From Campylorhamphus procurvoides (taxonomy: Eukaryota > Chordata > Aves > Passeriformes > Dendrocolaptidae), in the NCBI GenBank assembly GCA_013396655.1, contig WBMV01004764.1:434001-498000 (forward strand): a DNA stretch of 64,000 nucleotides, written 5' to 3'. Of the stretch, positions 27,736 through 40,789 are shown piece after piece; position 1 is the first letter of the stretch; each line of letters opens with the position of its first letter. Below the pieces are notes generated by a model. That model made no database searches. It had not been told where the DNA came from and was given only the letters and a program-made list of their open reading frames with translations. Position numbers and translations under genes: made by a program.

Positions 27736-28490
27736 TAAGAGATTTTTCTCACAGGTCCTTCTCAGTTGAAAACAAATGTAACTCTGGTAATCATTCCTTC
27801 TTCATGTGTCTGTTTTAGGTGGCTTACTCTAAGTATGTAACTTCAAGTGCTTTGGTGCATATTGTTCTCTGCATCAAAAGGAACTAAATATCCTAGGAGA
27901 CAAGAGAAAAAGGATGAAAAAAACACTAAAAACATTAGGGAATTGCAACTGCAAGGCATTATTAAGGAATGTAAAGGGAAAAAAGAGAGAAATAGGACCC
28001 AGCTTCTTCAGATGAAAGCTGAACTGCGTCTTCCATTCAAAGATAACCAGATAACAAGAGCAAACCATCAGACTGCCCAATGAGTGTACAAAACTCAGGA
28101 ATAAGGAAAAGACAGAGCTGATTAACAGCAGGTATGTAAAGACGGACCACTGCAGTGCAATGGTGGTGTCTGCATTGCTTATGTGAGAATCTTAAATTCC
28201 TAGCTGCTTCTCCACTAGAGGAACTCTGAATTCAGGTGTAGATGTTTTCTTTGTTTGTTTTCCTCTTACAATTACAAAGTCAAACTAACAGGAGTAGTTA
28301 AGGTTGCAAGACATTCTGTTGCACCCCAAAACACTATCACTCCTGGGGATCAGATTATGTAGGAAAACGTGATCAGAATCTTCAAAAAAGGAGACAAGTG
28401 GGCACCCCCTGGGTCAAGCTGGGACTCATCCCATGTCTAAGATGACATGCCAAGCACTGTCTCTCTTCTGCCTTCTATTAAAAAAAAAAA
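27736..28490. other. Unique non-coding sequence
   Basis: Nothing recognisable. It ends in an 11-bp A run that directly abuts the dispersed repeat copy beginning at 28491. Confidence 0.5.
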
Positions 28491-28586
28491 TTCAGTTTTC
28501 ATTCATAAAATGTACACAAAGAATCCAAAGAAGGACACAGAACATAAACACCCCACCATCCCTGAGGAACTCACAAGTAACAAGAG
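28491..28586 (+). repeat. Dispersed repeat copy 1 (unclassified, ~96 bp)
   Basis: Aligns without large gaps to 34854-34948 in the same orientation at about 84% identity by hand (14 substitutions, one 1-base gap). Shared blocks include AAAATGTAC, CAAAGAATC, CACCCCACCA and CACAAGTAA. Similarity stops abruptly at both ends. I do not recognise the family. It does not look like a CR1 tail, and may be a fragment of an old transposon. Confidence 0.8.
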
Positions 28587-31500
28587 ACTGACAAGGTCCC
28601 ACACCCAGGGTGTAAGATGAAAGGTAAAGGGCCCAGATAGGGAGCATTTGGTATCTAGATGAAAAGCCAGCAAGCCAATGATTTGTTGCCTAATAAATTT
28701 CTAAAGACTAGGACAACAAAGCATGCCAAAAGCTTCCTCTGAAATGCCAGGATGAGGAATGGCATTCTAGATGGTTCCATGAGATTGAAGCTATCAGTTG
28801 TCTTTCATGGGGTGCTAAATGGATTTTTAGGGTTTTTAATGACCACACCTTCAACTCTGAAAACAGATTAAGAAGGATGTGCACATACATTCAAAATGAA
28901 ATGTAAGGTATATGGATGGATAGATGTGTGTACATATGAAGAACAGAAATAAAATAATCAACAGTGCCCAAATGCTCTATCTGATCAAAATATTACTTCT
29001 GGAAAACATGTCAAATAAAACCAGCACCTGACCTTAAAGAGTTTATTTTCCCTCCTTTCTCCTCCTTTGCTTTTCACCTTTTATCTCAAGAGCCTTCTAT
29101 CAGCAGCATCTCAAGAATCCACACCTCTCAATTCCCTCAATGAGATAATTTGGTGCATTAGCCATAAGAAGCACAACACTGAACTGACTGCCTGACCTGA
29201 TATTGATTTTCTCGTGTTAGTAATGTAGAGAGTGCAACGAACACATAAAAAGGGATTACTTTCATTTCAAAGTAAAGGGCAACTTGTTCTAATCTCAAAA
29301 GTGACTGAAAATAACACTAGGGAGTGTCTCGCTTTTTGTAACTCACTGAATTCACACCACTTTAGCTTAGTTGGGAGAGAAAAAAAGACTCTCTGAAAGT
29401 ACTAGGGAATTTGAACTTTTGGGAGGAGTGGCAATCAGTTCTCCCCTGAGCTAATCTTAAAGGGCAGAGTACCTATACACTCAGTAGAGGGGTATCTCAT
29501 TAATTCTGTGAAATATTGACACATAAACTGAGCCAAGTGTAATTACTTGCCCTTGAAGGCCATTGCAAATAAGGGTTTGGAGTTCCTGCTGCCAAGAGTT
29601 CATGCTCCCTTCAAGTATATCATGAATCTAATTGACCTGGTACCTCAGAGGTACAAAACCAATCCATTTTTATAGAACCATGGCTCAGAGGAGGAGATGC
29701 TATCTTGACTATGTGGGGGTCACTGGACTCCTAAACCTCCTTACTTCCGCTTTGATTCCTCAACCAAATTTCCACACCCTCTCACACTAGCAGATATAAA
29801 CTCCCCAGTGTTTAAAAACCTTTTCCTATTACACAGACATTTAGAAACAAATTGGGAGATGCCCTCCTTGTCCTAGAAATATCTCTATACTGTGCTTTAC
29901 TCACTGGTCAAATTTCATTCAGTTTCCTTCAGAAAATTAATTTCTGCCACCATTCCCACAGTCAGTGTCTTACCAGTGGGCACCCACATCCTTTCCCTCA
30001 CATATGAACAGAATTACCCTCCTGATCATCTTGTTCTTCTGTGAGCCTGTGTGACTGTGTAAGCAGGGGTTGCTGTACAGAGCTGTAAAGAGTTAATATT
30101 GTAGGGTTTGCTATTGTTCATTGGTACTGCAGAGGTGCCTGAGTGCCCTGGCAAAGGTCAGGACTTACTGGGTCAAGGACTGTACAAACAGTAAGGGACA
30201 GTGCCTACCTGCAAAGCCTGATATCTAAACACACAGCACAAATGAAGGCAGAGCTCCCATTTCCCTCTGACAGGTGGGAGGGGGCGTCACCTCCCTCTGA
30301 CCCCCACCTCCTCTCTGTCCCATGCTGATGATGTGCTAGTCCATGGGTCTCTACTGCAAGAATCACTATCTCCTCTGGAAAGGAGAAATCCCACATTCCT
30401 TGGGAATCTCCCATGATACACTAGTGAGTGTCTTGCTGCACAGCTTCCATGCTGACCACGGGCTAAGCCCTGCCCTCACCACAGCCACACAGCCCCTGCC
30501 AAATCATTGCAGCCCACATACACCTATGTACCCATGTACACACATACAGACACACAGGCATGGCACTCTGCCTGGCCCAACACACCTAGGAAGAGCCAGG
30601 ACTGCTCACTTGGACATTGGGGAGCAAAATTTTCTCATATGCTGCACCACAGCCTGAAACTCCATCTGCACCCAGGTTCCCCAGGAGCTGCTTCTCAAGG
30701 GCATCCACAAGGGCTTTTCCTTTCACTGAAATATGATCTGATTCACATGCAGTGTTGTGTGACTTGACACTCACCTTTGAATTCATCCATGTTATATGTA
30801 ACACTGGAAACAGTCCAGTTTCCTCAAGCCCACATGTGGGATGAGACGATGAGCTGCCCTGTGTTGGTTGTGGTGATTGGTATCACATGCCTTGGGGTCA
30901 CCACCCAAACTTGGCCTCACAAATGACTCCCTCTTTAAAACAGGATAAAATGTCCATGTGTAGCAGCATCCCACCTAACTCTGGCCACTGTTATCCTGGC
31001 AGACAGCCTCTAAATGAGTCCAGTAAATTCAAGAAAAAAAAGTGTAGGGATAGATATGAAGTGACTGAGGAAGAAAACCAGAAGAACATTTACCTCTGGG
31101 TGCTTGGTGGTACTCCTGAGTGCTGAGAGCAGGCTCATATCAGTTGCTCTGAAGACAAGAGAAGGCAAACATTAAATTGCCAACTAATTAAGGTTAGCCA
31201 AGCATAGCTTTAGAATTTCCTTTCAGAGGATAAAACCTTAGCTGCTGGCAAATTGAGATGCCCTTAAGGATAGAAAATTACATTAATCTAACAGTCAGAC
31301 TTCCATAACACTTTCTCTGGGATTTCCCAGATGGTGAATGAGTTCTGTGGACCATGTTTTAATAAGCCAACATTTCAGGAAGCATCCAGACTGACTGCAC
31401 ATACTCTGCACAAAAATCTGTGGATGTTCAATAGATCTGAAAGCTCAGGAACATGTTTGGCTTAGCATGCATGCTCAGCTTAGTTGAATAACATGAATGA

Positions 31501-34500
31501 GCATGGCAAATCCAGAATCCTGGACACGTCAGACTTACCATACTATAGATTCACACAAGCAGAACAACACTGTCTGAAATCCTCTTGACTATCAAGCTGA
31601 CTATGGGGTAGCTAATCTGTGCTTGTATGGCAGAAACAGTGCAGATTTCCAGATTTATGTCAGCTCAGACAAGGATCTATCATGCAGTTACTGAGCAGGG
31701 CTGCCCACTGGCAAAAAACCCTGGGCCAATGTAAAAGCCCCGAGGCTCTGCCTAGCAGCATGTCTGCAAGGAAAATGGAACATCCTCAGGAGCACTCAGA
31801 TCTGGGGGACCTTGTGTTAACCCCATGGTAACAACAAGGGCTTGCTTAAGTCCCCTTTGCCCCTGACAGACAGATGCTTTTTTTCTTCAGACAGCCCGTG
31901 CCTGGTGTCAGTATTCAGAAGGTTGCGCTTGTTTGTACTAGCCCAGATGAGGAGCCTATGCAATGCTAATTATATGCTGTAGGTACCTGTTAAGCCATTT
32001 TATAGACAGTTGTGAGTCTTTATAATTTAAAGGGACAAGTGCAGTGAGTTATATGTAAATGAAGTCTGGCTTAGTGTCACAGCATGTATAAAGGATACGA
32101 GAGGCAAATAAACCAGGGAGCCCTTTTCTTCTCTGCATTACTGCTAAGGAGGCAGGCAAAGTGGAGGCTGATGTTGGCTGCTGATGGGGAAGCAGTGGTT
32201 TGCTAGCACAGCCAGAGGCACTGCATGTCCCAAAGCAGAGTGTACCCGTCAGGAACTGGGTGTAGCAGGGGCCTCTCCTCGCCAAACCCCAGCTGGCAGG
32301 TTGGGATTGGCAAGGAAGGGAACGCCCGCAGCAGCCCTGGAGGGAGGGAAAGGCTGCATCCAAGCTCTCCCCTCCCAAATCCCTGGGGCCATGTTCCCGC
32401 CCAGCGCCGGTGCTTGCCACTCAGAGGACAAACCCACAAAGAAATGTGCTTGAAGGAAAAACCAAAAAAAGCAGGAAAATGGCTAGGGAAGTAAAGCTCA
32501 CTGTGCCTATGACCAAGTTCCCAGAGCTATGCAATTTCCTAGGAGGTATCACATGTGATATCACAACAACAAACCATGAACAGATAAAGTGGTATTATTT
32601 TACGTACTGCAGTGCAGGTTCAGCTATGGTGTTCCCTGGAGGCAAAGGCCTAGCAGGATTCCTAAAAGGACTTGAACCTGTCTTGAACAGTGAGGGATAC
32701 AGAAGTGCCTTCTTGTACACTCACCTCATGTCATAAGACAATCCATCAATAATGGAGACAAGGGACTTTTTACAAGAGGCTAGTATTCTTGTGAGTCCTG
32801 TCTTCCAAATTCTCTTATTCTTCTCTGTTTGTATTAGTCACATCTGAAAACTGAAGCCAGAAACTGAACCAGATATTATGTTACTTCTCTAATAGTTTGT
32901 ATGCTGATCTAGGAGGATAGAGAGGTGACACGACTCAGCAGAGGCCTGAGATTTAGAACCCTGCTGACTTTCATGAAGGTATTCCTCATTTGGTCATCTC
33001 TTGGCAAAGTTTTGCTTCCACAGACACCACCTTGCCACAGCTGGCAGTAACTGGTGGTGGTGAGGACAGTTACTATATTGGAGCAGGTGCCTGCTGAAGC
33101 AAATTACTGGTTCACCCATCAGACGGTCATTCCTGATCATCAGGAAAAAGCCATCTGGAAGAAATGTAAAATTTCAGCTTCCAAGCTGATCTATGTGTGA
33201 TCCTGAATGAATTTATGCAAAAGGTGTTTCACAAACCAGACATGGCTATCCCAGGGCCCGCACTTCTCCCAGTGCTCTGATGGATGAGCAAGTCCTAAGT
33301 TAAGTGCCACGGAGTGTGGCTCACCCCCTGGAGAAGCCACCCTTCCCTTCCCTCCCTGCTTTCCTTCAGGCGAGAGATACCTCCAGGGATTAGATCATCC
33401 CTTGGTGTCAAGGCTTCATGCTCGGTTGCCAGCCATGGGTGGGTGTGTTATTAGTTAGATTTACATGCCTAAAACGTCATTTGTGCAACCACCCCAGGGC
33501 ATGGCAATGAATGCGCAAAGAACACAACAATATGAAAGAGAAGTTCAATAAGCAGAAAAAGCCGTGTCCAAGTTGAAGTACCCTCACAAACAGGTCAACT
33601 CTACTTGCAGCAAATTAGCTAATATGATTTTTCAAAGGATTTACTACAGGATGGGCTTTGGTTTTGAATGCTTCTTTCAGTTGTATTCATGTTGCTCAAC
33701 TAGATACAGTACATGCTCAGTAAATGTCTCTGAAATGTAAAACATGAAGTTGAAGAGTCCCACATCTCCAGAGCACCCACAATAGGCATTAAATCAGAGG
33801 GACTTCATAGGCCATGACCATACAGAAGTTATTCGTTTACCTAAACTAGGCACTTGCAGGCTGCCACTCTGTCTGTGTTCAAAGCACCTCCCTCTGTGGC
33901 ACTAGGATGCTGCTGTCACAACAGAGTAGTAAAATCACAAGGAACTCCAGACAGAGGGTAAAATAGGAACTCACTGTCAGAGAAATGTAACAGATTACAA
34001 GCAGCCGACACCGTATTAAAACAAACTGTAAATGTGTTTTAAACATTTTTATGGCAAAAAAAAATTATGAATCTATTTTAAAGGATTCACACTGTTCATT
34101 ACCAAGGCAAAATTAACAGCCACAGTCAAATGTTGTTGTGAAAACCATGCACGGGAGCATAAGGCTAGTGAAAAGCAATTTCAAATCATATCAATACCAC
34201 ATTATCAGAAGTGCAGGAGGAAAACAGGTGAATTGAAATTGTGTCCAAAATCTATCCTCCTGATGGGCTGGCTCTGGATCAGTTGTCAAGGGAGGAGCTG
34301 TACTTTCCTCCTCCCGTAGCACTGGGAAGGAATAAAGAGCCAGGGCTGCAGCTCTCAAGGGGAGAAAGGGAAGTGTGGAATTCAAAAAAAAGTACAGAAT
34401 GAGAAACTTTCAGATGGCTTTTGGGGCATGGGGTTCAAAATGTCACTTCAGATCTCTGGCTGTTTTGCTGCACCCATTTGCACATATTTGCTTCTCCTCA

Positions 34501-34853
34501 GTCTCTGCCTGCTCTATGGCCCAGGCCACCACAAGGCACAGGAGTTATCCAGCGGCTTACACATTGCCCATGCAACTATGCCATCTCAGTCCTACCGCTG
34601 GTGCAGCCCTGTTTACCTGATTACATCGCTTTTGTTCACATTAAGTGTTCATTGTGAAACTCTCTCAAGACAGGAAAAACTAGATAACAGGAGAAGAGCT
34701 CCTCTGTGGAGATTGCCACAGATGACACCTGTTTTCATGGTTCAAGACATCAGCATGACATCCAAAATGATCAAAAAATTTCCTGAGATGTCCTAAGCAT
34801 GCCATTATTTTTCACAGCTAGTCTGTGAAAGGAATAAGAAAACCAGAATTTAT
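28587..34853. other. Unique non-coding sequence
   Basis: No gene or known transposon was recognised. A locally GC-richer segment lies at 32180-32420, with overlapping short frames due to composition. A weak splice-flanked open segment lies on the minus strand at 32725-32824 (see findings). Confidence 0.5.
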
Positions 34854-34948
34854 TTCAGTTTGCATTCACAAAATGTACGCAAAGAATCTAAAGCAGGACA
34901 GAGAGCACACTCACCCCACCACTCCTGGGAAATCACAAGTAAGAAGAG
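34854..34948 (+). repeat. Dispersed repeat copy 2 (unclassified, ~95 bp)
   Basis: Partner of 28491-28586, same orientation, about 84% identical by hand alignment, roughly 6.4 kb away. The flanks of the two copies are unrelated, which argues for two insertions of an interspersed element rather than a segmental duplication. Confidence 0.8.
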
Positions 34949-37900
34949 CCATACTTTTAAAAACTGTTTTGAGGAAATCAATTGTATAAGAAAAAAAAGA
35001 TTTAAAGCAATTCACAGGAGTGGCTGGCACATCTGCTAAATTATTCAGATAAAATCAACAACGCCACAGACAAATTCTTGTTAAAATTCCTCTGGTTGCT
35101 ACTAGAAAAATAAACAGACTGAGCCCACTCTTCATGTTTCTTTTTAACAAATCTAATCACCATCCCCTGAGGCTGTTTCTGTCCTAGACATCAGTCATTA
35201 TCCCTCAACACAGCAGCACAGTTCCAATCCCAAGTCCTCTCTTCTTTATTTCATCCATTCAGATATTCTCCCCTCCTTCCTTGCTGGGTTGCGTTGGCAG
35301 GTGTAGAGGAGAGGGTGGAAACTTGCCTTCCCACCTGCAGGGAGAGAATATTATCCTTTCCTGTTCTGTGGAAATGTGGGAGCTGCCTATGATGCTGCAA
35401 GACAAATCTAAGTTTACTTTTAAATAGTACTGTCTTGATTTTTGGCACTCCAGGTTTAGGAAGGGGCTTGATCTGATCATGTCTCATGCTGTGTTCCTTA
35501 AAAACCTCAAATTGTGAAGCTGTGATCCAGAAAGAACACAGCAGTTGGTATCATCTTGTGGAATAATCTGCTTCAAAATGTTCTCAAATCTACATCTGAG
35601 CACACCTGTAAGATTAATTAATTCATTCATTACACCAAATTGAAACTTTCTGATAGCAAATAGATGTTTTTGATTGAATAAAAATAAACTACTAAAAGTA
35701 AAGTTATAACCTTTGCATTTTTCTCAAATTTGAAAAGCCGACATGTAGTACTAAATACAGAATTATTTACTTAACAATTTTCCTATAAAATACACTGAGC
35801 TGTTTTGTGTTGGATTAAAAGCAAAAACTATTTGATTCTAAAAGTCCCTTTATAGACTCACTACATGGGCCACATGTTACAGTTTGTTCTCTGTTTCAGT
35901 AGTGTAAAGTTTCTAGATTTACACAGCTAAATTAATGTCAATGTATAATCTAGGGCTCTGGTTACCTACAGATTATTTTCAATTCTAAATTTTAATTAGC
36001 CTCACAAATTCAATGCAATAACTTATTGTTAAGCACATGCATACAGACTGTGACTTGTAAACTTATACATAGCAGATGATGGACATTTTACTATATCACC
36101 AAGAACTGACAGTATGTGATGGAGACTTCTGATATTGTTTGTATTAAATGTCATTCCCAAAAGGAGACAGTACTTTTATGTAAATAGAATATTTTTCTTG
36201 TTTCTATGTAAAGTATTAATGCAAAACATAACAAACCAACAAAGCTGTGCTATCAGAAGGGACATCATTGAAACACATTTCTAATTCCTTGAAGAGTCAT
36301 GTTTTATTGTTATTTAAGAGGATATAGTGGTACAATCAGGACTGTTTTGAAACCACACCTAGCAACAGTTTGAGGAATTTGTTGAGCAAAAACTTCACTT
36401 ACAGTCAGTGGACAATTTCTCTAAATTTTCAGTATGAAAAAGTTTTGAAGTAAAATATAGATAAGTTTGCTCTTTAGATAGCTGAAATATGCTGCTCTTT
36501 ATCCTTAGTTACAGCACTGACCTCAGGCAGCCCCAGAAAATGTCAATGGAGGATTGCAGCCAACAGACTACTAAAGCTCCATCCTGTCCTGTGAATGTCC
36601 CATTGATTTCAGTGGTGTGGGACTCATCAGAAAAGCTTTGTTGAAAAATGGTCATGTGCAATTCTACTCTAGGATTCCTCTTTTAATTATGCCATTCTCA
36701 AAAATTGTTAGTGCCAGCAGCAATGTTCACTGGCCTAGAGTTTGTCTCAAGTTTCTTTTTAACAACAAGACTAAGGAGAGCATTCTGCTCTGTTTCACAT
36801 GCTTTCCATGCAGACAGTTTAGCTTATAAAGCATACCTTCTTCTGTGGGATCCTAAAGCTGTAAAAATTATAAACTGCTGCACACCTCCACCTAACAGAA
36901 GAGCTGCCATTGGCTTTAATAGGAATCGTGCTGGCACTTCATTAATGCAGTGCAGATTACTTTTACTACCTTTCCAGGAAAGAGGAGAGCTCTATCAGCA
37001 TATATGGGACATTATTGTCATTTGTGTATGAAGAGGCAAGTGGGTCTGCTGCAAAGAGTCCTTTGATCATTTATGATCCAGATGGATTGAGAAATATCAT
37101 TTCCTTAACAAGGGCTGAGCCACCTCTTTGATTTGTTTTCTCCTACTAATGACAAGTGTCCCATAAAGTTCATCATACTCCAGTAATGTTTCTCAAATTG
37201 TGGATTGACTCCTTTGAAGACCTGAAAGCATTCAAAAGAGGCCATGTAACACTAACAAAAGCAGAGTTAGTCAGCTCAGTTCTTCCAGGCAAACAGTTGT
37301 GTTTACTTGCTACCAGTGTTCACCAGCCCAGGAACTATGATCTTCTCATTGTTTTTAATTGGCTGACATTAGTTTGGTCCCTTCAGCACATGGGCATGAT
37401 TGTTTATACTTGCAAGCAGTAATTACCACCAACTCGCATTATCCCATCCTAAAGGGACTGACCTGCTATCAATCCAGAAGGTTGTACAAAAGATGAATAA
37501 ACAGAAAAGGTTGCATTTTCAGAAATCCTTGACATATCATGATGAAAGCAGAATAGACAGCAATTTTTTATTATTATTTTTAAAAAGGTAAATAATAGAG
37601 GGACTTGAAACTGTGGAATATAGAAAGAGGAGGTAGGATATTCAGCTGGCCTTCACACCCACAGAAAAACTTACTTTTAGGAGACAAGGGCATTGTATGA
37701 ATTTGGAAGGTGGCAAACTAATAAGAAAGGAGCGAGTGAGAAGGGAGACTCAAAGCACACTCATTAAAATCAAGACCTTGAGAACAAAATTAGTCATGAG
37801 CCCAAAGAATGCAAAAAGGAGAAAAATATAATTGCCTAATCATCAGCACCAATAGCTGGACAACAAATATGAGCGACGGGAGTTACACAACGATCAACGT

Positions 37901-39099
37901 GACAGTGTTACAGAGCCCAGCATGATGAGTATGTTAAAGCGAATTGCTAGGAGCTGCATAGGCACAGGGCACAGAGGAGATGGCCTTGCACGTCATGTAA
38001 AGTACATCATGAAGGGTGTGTAGCTCAGAAATCACTCACAGCTAAAAAGTTTGGCAAAACTCTGCCCATTTGGACTGTGTGTTCAACTCAGCCACCACAG
38101 GCTCTTTCCAGCCAAGCTGCTCTCTTTGCAGACCTGTTAGAGGTGTGCTCCCCTAGAACTAATCTCCAAGTTGCTGGCACTAGGGGAGAAAATTATTTTG
38201 AAAGTTTATGAATTAATATTGTCACTTATGAAGTCCAAGATGAGTAAACAGGTGGGCTGGTTTGCAGACTATCAAATCGAATCAGCTAGCTAGATGACTA
38301 GATCCATAATGAGTTATGTGGTGCCAGTGCAGAAAGATGCATTATCGCTCACATCTTCTACCTGAATGAAGCATGTTGTGCGTCTCCTGTGGCCATCAAA
38401 CAAATGCAAATGTACAGGTTATCGTTTCCTAATTTCAAGATTAATTGCCTCTGATATAAAGTAAATCTGTACTAGAGCTGGATTGAAGATAGTTTATACC
38501 AGTATTTTTGGCACAAGGGATTATATGCCATGAGTTACATGTAAAGACTGTGAAGTCCAAATCATTAATCTATTCAGCTCATGATTTGAAAGGACAAATG
38601 CATGAATAAGTCTATGAAATTCTTGAGAAACTTTGTAGATATTCAATAAGCCACAGTTCAAAATGCCAAGGGCAACCGTCCTTTCCTTTAGGAAGGAAAT
38701 GTGAGGGCAGGTATTACATTAAATGCTACGAAACAAAAAGGAAGCTGATAACAATTATTACTAATTAAAAGATAGGGACTAATAAAAAAATAAAAGTACA
38801 ATGACAAAAAATAGCATGTTGTGAATAAGGAAAGTCTTCTATAATGAACAGATTAATAGATTCTAGAGCGTCTCTATAACATAGTGTGATATGAGAATGT
38901 AAAAATTATCAGTAGCAGTATACAAAGGGCAGAAGTGTTAACCAGATCTATTCTGTATTGGTAATCATCCCAGCTGGTATATAGTCACCTAAGGTAGTGA
39001 TGAAAGGTGAAGCCTTGAAGCTCTGTAAGTCCTCCTGTTTGGCAAAACAGCAGTGCCAAACTTGCTTTCATATCTCAAAATCTTCCTAATTAATTCAAA
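34949..39099. other. Unique AT-rich non-coding sequence
   Basis: No gene recognised. A segment at about 38150-38480 carries clustered homeodomain-type TAAT cores and a perfect octamer ATGCAAAT (38404-38411), compatible with a conserved enhancer (see findings). Short phrases near 36600 and 36890 resemble very old amniote repeats but are too brief to call. Confidence 0.5.
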
Positions 39100-39380
39100 G
39101 ATTCAAAGATTATGAATCTGTTGTGATCATCTATCCTACCTCCTATATAGCACAGTCCATAGGATTTGCATGAATCCCATCTTAAACTACAGAACATCTA
39201 CAAGGAGCACACCTACTTGTAAGACTGGAACTATAAAACTGAGAGGTTCCTTCTTGTCAAAGCTTGTTTTCGTTCAACTTCTGGCCATCAGAGCCTCCCA
39301 CCTATCTGCATTGTTCACAGGCTACAGAGTGGTCCCTCCTTTACCTTCTCCCCAGTCAAATATGAACATTATGAGATACA
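39100..39380 (-). mobile_element. Ancient CR1/L3-type LINE remnant, 3' part
   Basis: Read on the + strand, the sequence follows the antisense of the old amniote CR1/L3-like 3' region. It has TTGTGATCATCTATCCTACC, then CCTATATAGCACAGTCCATA, and further on a block resembling 'cttcaacttccagccatt' (here TTCAACTTCTGGCCATCAGA). It is highly diverged, consistent with an insertion predating birds. The outer limits are approximate. The match is from memory of the family's typical phrases, not from a database. Confidence 0.6.
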
Positions 39381-40224
39381 TTTTACCATTTCTCAGGGCT
39401 TTGTTTGCACACTTGCTAACAGGGTAGCATTTGTCCTTGTCCTTTGAATAGCCAGACTGGATACTGAACACCAGCAATTGTTAAACTGTGCTAAGTGCAC
39501 AGCAGTGTCTGCTGGAGAAAACTAAATGCATGTACAAGTATGGGCACACATTTGCTCACACTATGTCATGGTTAGTTCCATAGCACATTTTGGGAATATG
39601 TGAACCAGCCCTCTGCCAGCCAGTGCCTGAGTGTGGTTTGAGGGGTAGCATGGGACAAGTTGCTCAAGCAAGCAGTATGGGTGAGGCCACTTTGTTCAGG
39701 GGACTCCAGGTGTATGGAGGCTAGCTGTGCTATCCCAGTTGTCCACATAGACAGAGAACTGAACCTGGCCCACTTTACTGATTAGCAAAGATATAGACTT
39801 TATAAGCTTCTCTGACCAATTTCCTCATATTTTTTAACTTCAAGGGTTACAGAAGTTTGTTTTTCAATGACCCACACCACCAGCTCATGCTCAGACAGTT
39901 ATTCACCCTGTTTACCATGTCCCTCTGAACATCACTCTTCCCCAGCCCAGATTTGTCCATGCCATCTGAATGACCTAAGATTTTTGTTCTCTCTCCAATA
40001 ACTTTATATTCAACCATTTTAAAACAAACAATCAAAGGTCACTTGAATTACAATACTGTCCCTTTGACATTTGCTAGTTTCTTCAGCATTAATGTCCTTT
40101 GCAAATTTCATTTGCACTAGTTCTGTCTGTATGTATATGTGGAAAAAGTACTGAACATCACAGAAGAATAATTTCTCAAAGAACTTTGATATAACAAGTC
40201 TGTTTAAGGAAGAGGAACTTTCAT
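39381..40224. other. Unique non-coding sequence
   Basis: Nothing recognisable. Confidence 0.5.
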
Positions 40225-40402
40225 GCTACATAAGAGATTGTGCAATTTCCACCTGTGGAGACATTGTAAATTCAGCTGGACAAAGACCCTGAGCAACTTG
40301 ATCTGCCTTTGAAGCTGGTACTGCTCTGAGCAAGGGGCTGGACCACAGGACCTGCAAAGGTGCCTTCCAACCCAAATGATTCTGTGATGATTCTCCATTT
40401 GC
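40225..40402 (+). mobile_element. CR1 LINE, short 3' end
   Basis: A typical CR1 3' terminus: TGTGGAGACATTGTAAATTC, CAGCTGGACAAAGACCCTGA, CTGCTCTGAGCAAGGGGCTG, GGTGCCTTCCAACCCAAATG, then the tail GATTCTGTGATGATTCT. It is 5'-truncated and non-coding. A minus-strand open frame (40226-40600) runs through it in antisense. Confidence 0.93.
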
Positions 40403-40789
40403 ATGACAAGGCTTGTCGGCTGGCCAGCTCTCAATCACCATAACACATGCCATGTTAATTTTATATTGCTTGGCTTTCTTAATTGCTGTCTCACGTGATG
40501 TTGGGTCAAATTTGGTCATTTCCATCGTTCTTATCAAACTAAGTTGCCACCTCATAAAAAAAGAGTCATAAATAAGATTTATCGTATCACATTCATACAT
40601 AGCGATTGTGACTGGTATTGATTATATTTTTTCCTTTAATTTTTTTTCAACGTAGTCTTAATGAACTTATCATTCTGCCCATGATTTGCAATAGGCCTTA
40701 TGGTATCTACCAAAAACAGTTCTGGATTCCCAGCCCTTCCGGAGCTTCAGGAATCCCTGAACACGTGAGCAATTAGACACTCTTGAGAA

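Noticed and set aside
31541..31620. Minus-strand donor ATG|GTAAGT at about 31545
   Set aside because: Two frames are closed by stops directly upstream and no acceptor with a pyrimidine tract was found.
36590..36950. Phrases like CCCATTGATTTCAGTGG and GCCATTGGCTTTAATAGG resembling very old amniote repeats
   Set aside because: Too short and diverged to assign to a family or give boundaries.
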